A stretch of 64,000 nt of DNA, taken from positions 1 through 64,000 of the forward strand of contig NZ_RQIS01000002.1 of NCBI RefSeq assembly GCF_003837865.1, read 5' to 3'. This stretch comes from Paraburkholderia dinghuensis (GTDB lineage: Bacteria; Pseudomonadota; Gammaproteobacteria; Burkholderiales; Burkholderiaceae). Within the stretch, counting starts at the first letter, position 1, and the number at the start of each line of letters is the position of its first letter. The position numbers and the translations under genes were made by a program. Below the pieces are notes generated by a model, which was given only the letters and a program-made list of their open reading frames with translations, had not been told where the DNA came from and did no database searches. Shown piece after piece: positions 34,536 to 43,636 of the stretch.

Positions 34536-36176
34536 TCAGGAGGCGTCGGGCGGCGCACTCGTACTCGTGTGCGCGGCCAGCGCCGATTTGCCCGCGAACG
34601 TGAACAGGAGGCCAGAGGCGACGAGCGATAGCGCCGTGAGCAGCGCGGCATAGGGCGCGGCGGCCGCGAACGCGAGCGTCGACGTGTCGCTCCAGACCTG
34701 GGTCGCGAGCGTGTGCGTGCCGATGGGCGAGAGCAGCAGGGTCGCGTTGAGTTCGGTGACGACGGCGATGAACACCATCGAAGCCGCCGCGCCAAGTCCC
34801 GGCCCCGCGAGCGGCAGTACGACGCGCCGCATCGTCTCGAACCAGCCGAGGCCGAGCGAACGCGCCGTGTCTTCGAGACGAAGCTGCGCCTGCAATAGCG
34901 CCGCACGCACACTCACTAGCGCGAGCGGCAGGAACAGGATCGCGTAAGCCACGATCAGAAGCGCCGTGCTTTGATAGAGCGGCGTGAGGGCGCGCACTGC
35001 GAGCGACACGATCGCGAGCGCGATCACGAGTCCCGGCACGCCTTGCGCAACAAACGCCGTGCGTTCGAGCAACGTCGCGAGACGGCCCGGATAGCGTGCG
35101 AGCAGGAACGCGAGTGGTAGTGCGAGCAGCGTCGTGGAGACGGCGGCGATGAGGCCGAGGCGCAGCGAGGCGAACGTGGCCGAGAAGAGCAATTCGGGCG
35201 AGACGTCGGCGGGCGTGATCGCAGCGGCGCCGGGCTGTGTGAGCCAGTAGCCGATCATCGCGAGCGGCACGCCGAGCGTCGCGGCGTTAAGCGCGAGAAA
35301 GCCCGCCGCGACCGGCCAGCGCCAGCGGCCGAGCGCGTGGCGCACGGCCGCGCGCCGCGTGCCGCGATCGACGCGTTCATAGCGTGCACGTCCGCGCACG
35401 CGAAACTCGAACGCGAGACAGACGAGGCACAGCACGATCAGCACACACGCGAGCAGTGACGCGCCGCCGCCATCGAAGCTCGTGCGGTATTCGGCGTAGA
35501 TCTCGGTCGTGAAGGTGCGAAAGCGCAGCATCTGGAACGCGCCGAACTCGGAGAGCACGCCGAGCGCGACGAGCAGCATCGAGCCGAAAAGCGCGGGCCG
35601 CAGTTGCGGCAGCACGACGCGAACGAAAGTCGCCCAACGATTGCAGCCGAGCGCGCGCGCGGTTTCTTCGAGCGCGGGGTCGAGTCCGCGCAGCGCTGCG
35701 GCGACCGGCAGATAGACGAGCGGAAAATAGGCGCTCGTGATGACGATGAACGCGCCGAAGAAATCCTGCAAATCGAGGCTCAGCGACACCCACGCGTAAC
35801 TCGTGATGAACGCGGGCATGGCAAGCGGCGCGGCGGCGAGCAGGGCAAACGCGCGGCGGCCGGGCACATCGGTGCGTTCGACGAACCACGCGATAGCGGT
35901 GCCAAGCACGGCACTCGCGAGCGTCGCGCAGACGGTGATCGTTAGCGTGTTCACGAGCAGTTCGCCGACTAGTGGCCTGAAGATCAGATCGGCGGCGTCG
36001 GCGAATCCATACGAAAACGCACGCGAGAACGTCAGCGCGAGCGGCAGCAGCACGAGGAGCGGGCCGAGCAGCGCGGCCGCCAACAGCGCACAAGGGATTC
36101 GCCGACGTGCGGCGACGTGCGCTGTGGGGTGACCCGGCTCCTCTATGGCTGGCGCCGTGGTGATGGCTTCACTCAC
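34536..36176 (-). CDS. fbpB: Ferric iron ABC transporter permease FbpB
   Basis: A 546-residue fused permease with about twelve helices in two homologous halves, as usual for FbpB/AfuB. Each half carries an EAA-type loop: GLDPALEETARALGCNRW in the first and QLRLEDTARSLGLGWFETM in the second. It sits in the inner membrane and moves Fe3+ delivered by FbpA. It is spaced 27 bases from fbpA and 21 from fbpC. Confidence 0.94.
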   Translation of the reverse strand: MSEAITTAPAIEEPGHPTAHVAARRRIPCALLAAALLGPLLVLLPLALTFSRAFSYGFADAADLIFRPLVGELLVNTLTITVCATLASAVLGTAIAWFVERTDVPGRRAFALLAAAPLAMPAFITSYAWVSLSLDLQDFFGAFIVITSAYFPLVYLPVAAALRGLDPALEETARALGCNRWATFVRVVLPQLRPALFGSMLLVALGVLSEFGAFQMLRFRTFTTEIYAEYRTSFDGGGASLLACVLIVLCLVCLAFEFRVRGRARYERVDRGTRRAAVRHALGRWRWPVAAGFLALNAATLGVPLAMIGYWLTQPGAAAITPADVSPELLFSATFASLRLGLIAAVSTTLLALPLAFLLARYPGRLATLLERTAFVAQGVPGLVIALAIVSLAVRALTPLYQSTALLIVAYAILFLPLALVSVRAALLQAQLRLEDTARSLGLGWFETMRRVVLPLAGPGLGAAASMVFIAVVTELNATLLLSPIGTHTLATQVWSDTSTLAFAAAAPYAALLTALSLVASGLLFTFAGKSALAAHTSTSAPPDAS

Positions 36177-36203
36177 GATCAGGCTGGCTTTTTACGGTTG
36201 CGA

Positions 36204-37229
36204 TCAAAGAAGCCCGGCTTCGCGTAGTAGCTTGCCGGCCTGGCTGTCGTCGCCGAGTTGCTGGATCGTCAGTGACGGCGGCTTCAGCTGTTCGAACGGC
36301 TTGTTGATCGGGTCGCTAGCGATGCCCGGGCGCAGCGGATACTCGTAGCTGATGTGGTCTTGTGCCATCAGCTTCTGTGCTCGATCACTTACCAGATACG
36401 CGAGAAACTTCTGCGCGCCGTCCGGGTTGTGCGCCGACTTCATCGCCGCCGCGCCCGAGACGTTCACCAGCGCGCCGACATCGCCGTCCGCGAAGTGCGC
36501 CACGGCGCTACGCGTCTTGCTGTCGCCAATCTCGGCGTGCAGGCGGTCCCAGTAGTAGTTGTTGATGATGCCCGTCGCGACCGCGCCGCGATTCACAGCG
36601 GCCACGACGCCTTCTTCGTCGTCGAAGATCTGCGCGTTGGTCTTGAGGCCCTTCAGCCACTGAAGCGTCGCGGCTTCGCCCTTCATGGCGATCACCGCGT
36701 CGACGAGCGGCAGGAAGTCGGCGTCGGAAGGGGCGATGCCAACCTTGCCCTTCCATTCCGGCTTCGCGAGATCGAACAGCGACTGCGGCAATTGCGTCGG
36801 CTGCACCTTCGTCGTGTTGTAGGCGAGCACGTTCTCGCGTGCGGTCACGCCCACCCACTGGCCGGTCGGCGAGTTGTAGCGCGTGGGCACGACGGAAAGC
36901 GTTGCGCTCTGGACCGGCACGAGCAGGCCCTTTTCTTCGAGCAGCATCAGCTCCGGTGAATTTTCGGTGAAGTAGACGTCGGCGGGCGTCTTGTTGCCTT
37001 CGGCGACGAGCTGGGCCGCGAGTGCCGGACCTTCACCGCTGCGGATCTTCACGTCGATGCCGGTCTGTTGTTCGAAGTCCTTGGCAAGCTGGTTCACGAC
37101 CTGCTCGTGTTGTGCGCTGTACAACGTGATCGACGCAGCGTGGGCCGCGAGCGGCAGCGTAGCGACAGCGGTCAGCGCAACGCTCAGGGCGGCAGCGCGC
37201 AGTGGCGCGCCGGGGATCGAAATTTTCAT
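36204..37229 (-). CDS. fbpA: Periplasmic ferric iron-binding protein FbpA
   Basis: A 341-residue class of Fe3+-binding protein with a signal peptide (cleavage after AAHA, about residue 31) and the start ITLYSAQHEQVV of the mature form. Tyrosines 225 and 226 in IINNYYWDR are the adjacent tyrosine iron ligands of the FbpA/FutA family. It collects ferric iron in the periplasm for FbpB/FbpC. Confidence 0.94.
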   Translation of the reverse strand: MKISIPGAPLRAAALSVALTAVATLPLAAHAASITLYSAQHEQVVNQLAKDFEQQTGIDVKIRSGEGPALAAQLVAEGNKTPADVYFTENSPELMLLEEKGLLVPVQSATLSVVPTRYNSPTGQWVGVTARENVLAYNTTKVQPTQLPQSLFDLAKPEWKGKVGIAPSDADFLPLVDAVIAMKGEAATLQWLKGLKTNAQIFDDEEGVVAAVNRGAVATGIINNYYWDRLHAEIGDSKTRSAVAHFADGDVGALVNVSGAAAMKSAHNPDGAQKFLAYLVSDRAQKLMAQDHISYEYPLRPGIASDPINKPFEQLKPPSLTIQQLGDDSQAGKLLREAGLL

Positions 37230-37277
37230 GATGTGTCGTTATCCGTTGATGATGAAAAGCATCGGCTATTCGGGCAT

Positions 37278-38585
37278 TCAGGCTGCGAACAGTTCCGCGC
37301 CAATGAACGAACCCGGCTTCGCGCCCGGCGGGCACGCGAAAATCGCACTGCCTACGTGGGTCGTGAACTGGTTCATCATGTCGAACTTCGCGAGCTTTTC
37401 GTTGATGGGAATGAAGCCCGTGCGCGGGTCGCTCTGGTGGGCGACGAAGATGAGGCCCGCGTCATATTCCGTTTCCTGGCGCCACGGCGGCCAGCGCTCG
37501 ATGTAAAAGTCTGTGCCGTCGTTGTACGAGTACGAGCGGCGCAGGATCTGCGCGCCATTGTTCGACGCGCGATTCGACAGACGCACGTGCGAGTTCTCGG
37601 GAATCTGCGGATTTCCGTCCTTGTCCTGCGCGTCCAGATCGACCGCGTCGAATTCCTTTTGCTTGCCGATCGGCGCGCCGCTGTACTTGTGGCGGCCGAA
37701 CACCTGCTCCTGAAAGCCGAGCTCCATCTGGTCCCAGTGCTCGAGCGTGATACGGATGCGGCGCACCACCGTGTACGTGCCGCCCTGCATCCACGGTGCG
37801 TCGGCGTCGGTGGCCCAGACGAACTGGTTCATCAGCTTCGGGTCGGCAGTCGGTGGATTGTTCGTGCCGTCCTTGAAGCCCATCAGGTTGCGCGGCGTCT
37901 GGGCGCGCGGGCCCGAGAGAAAGCCCGCCTGCCCCCAGCGCATGTGCAAGATGCCGTAGCCCTGGCGTGCGAGTTGGCGCACCGCGTGGAAGGCCACTTG
38001 TGCATCGTTCGCGCAAGCCTGGACGTACAGGTCGCCGCCGGTTTTTTCGGCGAGCAGCTGGTCGCCGTTGAAGCGCGGCAGATCGACGAGCGCGGCGGGG
38101 CGCCTGTGCGCGAGGCCGTAGCGGTCCTTGCCCTCGGACGTAAAGAGGCCGGGGCCGAAGCCGAACGTCACCGTAAGCCCGGCGGCTCCGAGGCCGAGCG
38201 CGTCACCGGAGTCGGGCGCGGGGTGATCGTCGCCGACGCCGTCGAGCTTTGCTGCGGGTTGCGCCTGCGTCATACGCGCGGCGGCGTCGGTCCACTGGCG
38301 CAGCAGGTTGATCACGTCGTCGCGCGATGTCGTCGTGAGGTCGAACGCGGCCACATAGGTGTGGGCCTGCTGCGGTGTGACGATGCCGCCCTGGTGCTCG
38401 CCGTAGAACGGCTCGACTGCGAGCATCGGATCGGCAATGGCTGCGTCCTGCTTCGCGTGCACGGCCGCGTGGGCGATGTTCGTCGCGCCGAGTGTGGCAC
38501 CAGCGGCAACCGCCGCGCCGCCGGCCTTCAGAAAACCCCGCCGCGCGGGGCGTTCCGGTGTGTCGTTGAAGTTGTTGGAGGACAT
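37278..38585 (-). CDS. efeB: Deferrochelatase/Dyp-type heme peroxidase EfeB
   Basis: A 435-residue Tat-exported peroxidase. The N-terminus has a twin-arginine signal (PARRGFLKAGGAAVAAGA). The Dyp signature GFKDGTNNP (GxxDG) is present, the proximal-histidine region is ENSHVRLSNRA, and IERWPPWRQ lies near the end. EfeB normally works with EfeU and EfeO in ferrous iron uptake or heme iron release. Here it sits between a beta-propeller protein gene and fbpA and neither efeU nor efeO is adjacent. The start overlaps no other gene; it lies two bases after the upstream stop. Confidence 0.93.
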   Translation of the reverse strand: MSSNNFNDTPERPARRGFLKAGGAAVAAGATLGATNIAHAAVHAKQDAAIADPMLAVEPFYGEHQGGIVTPQQAHTYVAAFDLTTTSRDDVINLLRQWTDAAARMTQAQPAAKLDGVGDDHPAPDSGDALGLGAAGLTVTFGFGPGLFTSEGKDRYGLAHRRPAALVDLPRFNGDQLLAEKTGGDLYVQACANDAQVAFHAVRQLARQGYGILHMRWGQAGFLSGPRAQTPRNLMGFKDGTNNPPTADPKLMNQFVWATDADAPWMQGGTYTVVRRIRITLEHWDQMELGFQEQVFGRHKYSGAPIGKQKEFDAVDLDAQDKDGNPQIPENSHVRLSNRASNNGAQILRRSYSYNDGTDFYIERWPPWRQETEYDAGLIFVAHQSDPRTGFIPINEKLAKFDMMNQFTTHVGSAIFACPPGAKPGSFIGAELFAA

Positions 38586-38587
38586 GA

Positions 38588-39748
38588 TCACTGGGCCAGA
38601 ACAAGGGTATTTACGTCGTCTTCCACGTAGTAGAAGCCATTGCCCGCAGGCGTCAGGGCGATGCCGAACAGGTCGCCGTTGCCCGGAGGCGTCTGCGCTT
38701 TGTCCGTATCGATCCAGCGTGCGTAGAGTTGCTTTGCCTCGACCGGGTCGATCTCGACGACCTGACCGTTGAGCGCGTTCGTGACGAGCAGGTGACCCTG
38801 CGGCGTCGCGATCATCGCGAGCGGACGATGCAGCAGGCCGTCCGCGGTGAGCTGACGGCCGACGCCCGCGCTCGTGTCGCGCGTGAGCGGATCTTCGATC
38901 ACGTTGATGCGGTTGCCGATCGCGTCGGAGACATAGAGCAGTTTGTTGTCGGCGGACAGCGCGAGGCCCGTCGGTCCGACGAGGAACACGCCCTTGTCGG
39001 CCTGCGCGCCAAAGCCGCTCGCCACCACCGTTTCGCGCTTCACGACTGGCGCCTGGCCGCTCGGGATGTCGAGGTCCAGACGCAGCACCGTGGCCTGCTT
39101 GAAGACGGGCGGATCGTCGCTTGCCGCGCCCACGCCGAAGCCCGCGTTGCTCACGAACAGCGTGGCATGGTCGCCGTTGTCGACGACGGCCATGTTGCCC
39201 CACGGATCATTGATATTCGGCGTACTGATCGCCTTCGCGATCTTGCCGTTGCTGTCGAGAACGATCAGGCAACCGGCGCCCTTGGTGTTCGTCGTGCCGT
39301 CGTTGCTCGGTGTGCTGCCGACGACCACCCAGCCCGACTTCAGCATGGTCATCGCAGTCGAAAGGCCGACGCCGCCCGGGCATTCCTTGAGGTCGCGCGG
39401 GATCGATGCGAAGAGCGACATCTGCTTCGTGTCGGGGTGATAGTCGACGATCGTGCTGCCTGCGCCCTGCAGGTTGGCAGCGTTGTTGAAGTTGTCGACG
39501 AGCACGTCGCCTTGCTTCACCGTACCGGCGCTGACCGGCGCGACGACGATCGCATAGGGGTTCTGGTCGCCGTTGTCGGGGACGGTGTTGATGAGCGTGC
39601 TGTGGTGATGGATGGATTCGAGCAGGCCCTGCGGATCGGCGTGCGCGGCGAGCGGCGCGGCGCTGAGCGTGGCGGCAGCCGCGAGCGCGAGCGCCGCTCG
39701 GGCGGCGTGAGTCGTTCGCAGCAGGAGCATTCGCGTTGCGTGTTTCAT
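38588..39748 (-). CDS. Secreted beta-propeller (NHL/SMP-30-like) protein
   Basis: A 386-residue exported protein with a signal peptide (cleavage near PLAAHA, residue 34). The mature part has repeated beta-propeller-like blades with GxGLS/LYVSDA patterns, for example LYVSDAIGNRINVIED, LALSADNKLLYV and LLVTNALNGQVVEID. No enzyme motif is clear. The stop lies two bases before efeB, so the two are translationally linked. The job in iron handling is unknown; it could hold a ligand or scaffold EfeB. A much longer in-frame reading to 40267 runs antisense through the porin gene and was rejected. Confidence 0.82.
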   Translation of the reverse strand: MKHATRMLLLRTTHAARAALALAAAATLSAAPLAAHADPQGLLESIHHHSTLINTVPDNGDQNPYAIVVAPVSAGTVKQGDVLVDNFNNAANLQGAGSTIVDYHPDTKQMSLFASIPRDLKECPGGVGLSTAMTMLKSGWVVVGSTPSNDGTTNTKGAGCLIVLDSNGKIAKAISTPNINDPWGNMAVVDNGDHATLFVSNAGFGVGAASDDPPVFKQATVLRLDLDIPSGQAPVVKRETVVASGFGAQADKGVFLVGPTGLALSADNKLLYVSDAIGNRINVIEDPLTRDTSAGVGRQLTADGLLHRPLAMIATPQGHLLVTNALNGQVVEIDPVEAKQLYARWIDTDKAQTPPGNGDLFGIALTPAGNGFYYVEDDVNTLVLAQ

Positions 39749-39852
39749 TGTGACTCTCCGTGCCTCGCGAGGGTAGCGTTCAAGCAAGCAACGACTCGCG
39801 AGACCTGTTGTTGGAAATCGAATGTGTATCGATCGGTTGTCCCGGCGCAGGC

Positions 39853-41340
39853 TTAAAACGTGATGTTGGTGCGCATGCCGATCACGAACGTATTGGGCAA
39901 CGGTGCCTGCGGATTCACCGGGTTCCGGCCCGCGCCCGCGTTGAACGTGTACTGCGCGTCGGCCTGCAACAGCCACCACGGGGTGACCTGATACTGATAG
40001 GTCGCCTCGAGCGTCGTTTCCTGCGTGCGCACGCCATACGGGGTATTCAGGAAAAAGCGGTTGTCGAGGTCGAGGCCGTTGACCGAATTGCTGACCTTGA
40101 TATAGGTGGCGGCGAGGCCGATGCTGTCGTCGTCGCGGCCCGCGAACGGCGCTTTCATCACGACGCCGAGGTTCGCTGCGAAATCGACCAGGTTGCGGTC
40201 GCCCGGCGCGCCCATCACGCGCGCGAACACGCCGATGCTGCGCGGCTCGTCGGGATTCGGCCGCCACACGGTCTGGTCGGCGACTGCGTAGATGCTGTAG
40301 TTGCCGCGGTGCTGGGCCGGAATGCCGGTCGTTGCGGGATTGGCCAGCGAGAGGCCGGTGTTGTCGAAGCGCTGGTCGGCGAACGAGTTGCTGTTGTACC
40401 AGAAGCCGAGCTTATAGGTGCCCGGTAGGCCGCGACCCGACGCGCGCACGAGGTCGCCTTCGGCGGGCTGGTTGATCGCGTACTGCAACTCGCCGATCAA
40501 CAGCGCGCCGTTGTGCAGATTGAAGTTCGTACCACTAAGGTTATCCGGATCGTTGCCGAGCGGATCGCCGGAGAACACACCGAAGAGACCGGTGAGCGAG
40601 TTCGTGATCTTGCCGCGCACGCGCACGCCGAGTCCCGCGAGCGGATAAGCCGGGCCGCCCGACGGCATGTCGTACGAGGGCAGCGCGGGCCAGCCGAACA
40701 TCGTGTTGACGAAGAGCGCCGAATACTGGCTCGTGATGAATTCCTGGTCGATACTTTGCTGACCGATCTTCACGTCGACTTTGTTGTCGAGGAAGGATTG
40801 CTGGTACCACATCTCCCAAAGGCGCGTGGAGGCCGGCGCTTCGATACCGCTCGCGGTGTTCAGCGTGCCGAGGTTCCGCTCGCTCAGGTTGGTGCCGTGA
40901 ATCTGCAGCGCGCTGATATTGAAGAGGCCGCCCGGAATGCCGAGCGCCTTGCTCGTGTCGACCTGGACGGTCGCCGTGGTGAGGCCATCATACGTGCCGC
41001 CGCGATTCAGGCCGCCGCGCACGTTCGCGAGATATTCGCTGGTCTCGGTCAACTGGAACGAAACGCCGTACTTGCCGAGCCACGGGCGCAGGCCGCCCAT
41101 GTCGCCGAGCATGTTCTCGCGGGTCCAGAAGCCGGTCCAGAAACCGGACGGCTGCGCCTTGATGGCCAGATCGGCTTCGGGGGCTTCGGGGGCGGCGTCG
41201 GGCGTGGATTGCGCCTGCGCGGCGCCACTTGCGAGGGTGGCGAAGGCCGCCGACAACGCGAGCCTGCGCAGCGCCGGCTGATGCCGCTGGACCCCGTGGC
41301 CGTGCGATGCGGCGGGACGAGCGGAAGAGGAGAACTTCAT
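39853..41340 (-). CDS. OprB family carbohydrate-selective porin
   Basis: A 495-residue outer-membrane protein: signal peptide ending SGAAQAQ, then a short acidic linker, then the OprB barrel. Family features are FWTRENMLGDMGGLRPWLGKYG, LQIHGTNLS, IGQQSIDQEF and the C-terminal strand ending in Phe (MRTNITF). OprB porins pass sugars and other small molecules. Here it heads an iron-related gene set downstream of a Fur-box-like site, so it may serve a ferric ligand; this is an inference. The next gene starts 104 bases on. Confidence 0.9.
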   Translation of the reverse strand: MKFSSSARPAASHGHGVQRHQPALRRLALSAAFATLASGAAQAQSTPDAAPEAPEADLAIKAQPSGFWTGFWTRENMLGDMGGLRPWLGKYGVSFQLTETSEYLANVRGGLNRGGTYDGLTTATVQVDTSKALGIPGGLFNISALQIHGTNLSERNLGTLNTASGIEAPASTRLWEMWYQQSFLDNKVDVKIGQQSIDQEFITSQYSALFVNTMFGWPALPSYDMPSGGPAYPLAGLGVRVRGKITNSLTGLFGVFSGDPLGNDPDNLSGTNFNLHNGALLIGELQYAINQPAEGDLVRASGRGLPGTYKLGFWYNSNSFADQRFDNTGLSLANPATTGIPAQHRGNYSIYAVADQTVWRPNPDEPRSIGVFARVMGAPGDRNLVDFAANLGVVMKAPFAGRDDDSIGLAATYIKVSNSVNGLDLDNRFFLNTPYGVRTQETTLEATYQYQVTPWWLLQADAQYTFNAGAGRNPVNPQAPLPNTFVIGMRTNITF

Positions 41341-41852
41341 CGAGAGCCTTATTGGTTATGTCGATGCCGTCGACGCAGGCACCGCTGCATATGAATTCTC
41401 TAGTCACTCCGCGGGAACGCGGGAGCGGACGAAAGCCATTGTAGTCATCAGTGACGAGTCGCGCAATGCAAATGAGAATGATTCGTATAAATAATACGGA
41501 GAGCCGTCCAGAAAATGACAGAAGCCTGTCTGTGCGTGTTCTCAGGCCTCGAACGTCGGACAGCGGGGCATGCGTCTGGTCGTCGGAAGTCGAATATCAT
41601 CGAACGATGAACGCTCGTGCTTGCTGTGCGTGTCCCGGTTTCGTGGGTTCGGGTGTTCAGGGCTGATGCGAGTGGCCGTTGCGATCCCGGTCGCCACTTC
41701 GTGCGCACGGATTATGACGTTCCGTGCTGCGCTGCGGCAACTGTGTCGGCACGCCGGGTTTCGGCACAGGCGCGCGCCTTGCGCGAACGGCGGGAAGTGG
41801 CGCGGGCTACTGAGCGCCGTTGCAGGCACGACGGACCATCGGGGAGGAAACG
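41341..41852. other. Divergent regulatory region, about 510 bases, no gene
   Basis: Separates the porin gene from the rightward methyltransferase gene. The part near 41460-41500 is A/T-rich and contains the Fur-box-like site listed separately. Reading frames across the rest are antisense-type or lack leaders; I see no conserved coding signal. Confidence 0.5.
41468..41488. promoter_or_regulatory. Candidate Fur box upstream of the iron operon
   Basis: GCAAATGAGAATGATTCGTA carries the central half-site pair GAAT-G-ATTC, with five of seven pairs of the TGAGAAT/ATTCTCA dyad kept. It lies about 130 bases before the porin start. A TATTAT (minus strand) at 41491-41496 could be a -10 element. The downstream genes (porin, EfeB, FbpABC) are iron-related, which supports the call. 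Confidence 0.6.
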
Positions 41853-42530
41853 ATGATCGGACGCATGATCTGGCTGACGGCCGCCTGGTTCACGTGGATG
41901 GGCGTGTTGCTGTTCGGCTCGGCGGGCACGCTCGCGTGGCTCGCGGCATGGCTCTGGCTGCTCGAATGGGCCGCGTGCGGTATCTGGATCGGTGTGTGGC
42001 TCCAGCGTGTCGATCCGGGGTTGCTCGCCGAGCGCATGTCGCCATTCGCGCAGCGCGGCCAGAGCCGTTGGGACCGGGTGTTCATGATGGTCGTGACGGT
42101 CGGCTGGTGCGCGTGGCTGTGCCTGATCGGCTTCGACGCCGTGCGCTTTTCCTGGTCGCACGTGCCGCTCTGGCTCAGGGTGTTGGGCGCCATCGGCGTG
42201 TTTCTCGACATCTATTTCACACGTGGCGTATTCGCGGCGAATCGCTACGCGTCGCCCGTCGTCGCAATCCAGCGCGAGCGCGGGCACACGCTCAGCGACT
42301 CCGGTCCGTACGCGCACATCCGGCACCCGATGTATTCCTACGCGATCCTGCTGCTGGCCGGCACGCCGCTCATGCTTGGCTCGTGGTGGGGACTCGCGTG
42401 CGTGCCGTTGATGGTGGCCGGTATCGGCTGGCGCGCGGTCAAGGAAGAGCGCACGCTCGCCGAGGGATTGCCCGGTTATCGCGAGTATCTGCAGCGCGTG
42501 CGCTATCGATTCGTGCCGGGGATCTGGTAG
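41853..42530 (+). CDS. Isoprenylcysteine carboxyl methyltransferase (ICMT) family membrane protein
   Basis: A 225-residue integral membrane methyltransferase-like protein. The start MIGRMIW has GGGGAGG nine bases upstream. Five hydrophobic helices precede the C-terminal cofactor motif GPYAHIRHPMYSYAILLLAG, and the end shows EERTLAEGLPGYREYLQRVRYRFVPG, typical of ICMT/PEMT proteins that use S-adenosylmethionine. The substrate is not predictable. A second, distinct ICMT-type gene is in the polyketide cluster at 62553. Confidence 0.87.
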   Translation: MIGRMIWLTAAWFTWMGVLLFGSAGTLAWLAAWLWLLEWAACGIWIGVWLQRVDPGLLAERMSPFAQRGQSRWDRVFMMVVTVGWCAWLCLIGFDAVRFSWSHVPLWLRVLGAIGVFLDIYFTRGVFAANRYASPVVAIQRERGHTLSDSGPYAHIRHPMYSYAILLLAGTPLMLGSWWGLACVPLMVAGIGWRAVKEERTLAEGLPGYREYLQRVRYRFVPGIW

Positions 42531-42709
42531 TACAGCAACCTCGTGCGAGGCGTTCGCTTGCGCTGCCGCGTATCCGGACCCAAACCCTCGTCGTAGTGAG
42601 GGGATTGCATCGGCTTACTGGCGAGCGCGCCGCTTCGGTATAAGTATCGAGGACGGCGCAACGGATCCAGGCTACGGTTTCGGAACGCGGCAACCTCCGG
42701 CTGGCCGCA

Positions 42710-43489
42710 TCAAGCGTCGGGCGGCGCGGGCAGCCGGTTGGCGTAGCGCCGGTAGAGCAATGCGAGCGCCGCCGACGTGATGAGCGCGAATACGATATTC
42801 CCTACGCTCTGACCGGCGGCAAGCAGCAGGAGCCATGACGGCGACGCGATGGCTGCGGGCGTGACACCGGCCACGCCGAGGACAATCAGCGCGACGATCG
42901 CGCATGCCACGAGCGGCAGTACGGCGACGAACGGCACGCCGAAGAGGGTCCAGAAGTGGCCGCTGCTGTCGTGCCAGGCGCCGCGCAGATCGATACGGCT
43001 GCCGGTGGAGATCGCGGGAAAGAGCAGGCTGAGCCGCACCGCGACGAAGATCCAGACGGCACCGACGACGACTCCGATAAACGCGACACCCCCGGCATAG
43101 TGCGGCCGCAGCACGGCATAGAGGACAAGCGCGCTCACGACGAGCGCGAGCGTAATGAGTAGACCCACGCCGAACACGCGTGCGAGCGGTTTGCCGCCGA
43201 GCGGGAGCAGCGGCACGGCGCCTTCGCGCAGCAGCACGAAGCGGTGGATCTTGACGATGAACCCGATATAGACGATCGAATTGAGCAGCGACGCGATGTT
43301 GGCCGCGAACACAAGCCCGCCCGATGGCATTTCGCCCTCGCCGGGCATGGGACGTCCGGCGAACGCCACGCAAGCGAGCACCGTATAAACCAGGAAGGCC
43401 CCGAGCATGAGGAGGGGCATCTGCGTGGCGGCTTCGCGGGCGCTGGCCCATGTGCGCTTCACGCATTCGCCGAAGGTCATCTGTTGCAT
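42710..43489 (-). CDS. Polytopic membrane protein of unknown function
   Basis: A 259-residue membrane protein starting MQQMTFGECVKRTW. It has six to seven hydrophobic helices separated by short loops, for example MLGAFLVYTVLACVAF, GVGLLITLALVVSALVL and GVVVGAVWIFVAV. No motif or family is recognised; the start region FGECVKRTWASAREAATQ resembles small Burkholderia-type membrane proteins that I cannot name. It follows the cydB-like gene by about 147 bases on the same strand. Confidence 0.78.
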   Translation of the reverse strand: MQQMTFGECVKRTWASAREAATQMPLLMLGAFLVYTVLACVAFAGRPMPGEGEMPSGGLVFAANIASLLNSIVYIGFIVKIHRFVLLREGAVPLLPLGGKPLARVFGVGLLITLALVVSALVLYAVLRPHYAGGVAFIGVVVGAVWIFVAVRLSLLFPAISTGSRIDLRGAWHDSSGHFWTLFGVPFVAVLPLVACAIVALIVLGVAGVTPAAIASPSWLLLLAAGQSVGNIVFALITSAALALLYRRYANRLPAPPDA

Positions 43490-43636
43490 GGTTGTTGTCG
43501 CGGGAGTGGCGGATGGTCGACAGTCTAGCGCGGGCGCGGGATGGTCGCGCAGGCATTTGCGCTCACTTCTGCGCAAACAGTGTGAGGCGCCTCGGGACCG
43601 TGAGCGGCTAGCGAGGCCGCGCCGGCCAGACGCCGG

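Noticed and set aside
37068..38630. 520-codon plus-strand frame
   Set aside because: Antisense to efeB, which has Tat signal and Dyp motifs.
38586..39203. N-terminal extension of efeB
   Set aside because: It overlaps the beta-propeller gene out of frame; the Met at 38585 starts the Tat signal.
39749..40267. N-terminal extension of the beta-propeller protein gene
   Set aside because: It runs in a different frame through the porin gene; the Met at 39748 begins a proper signal peptide.
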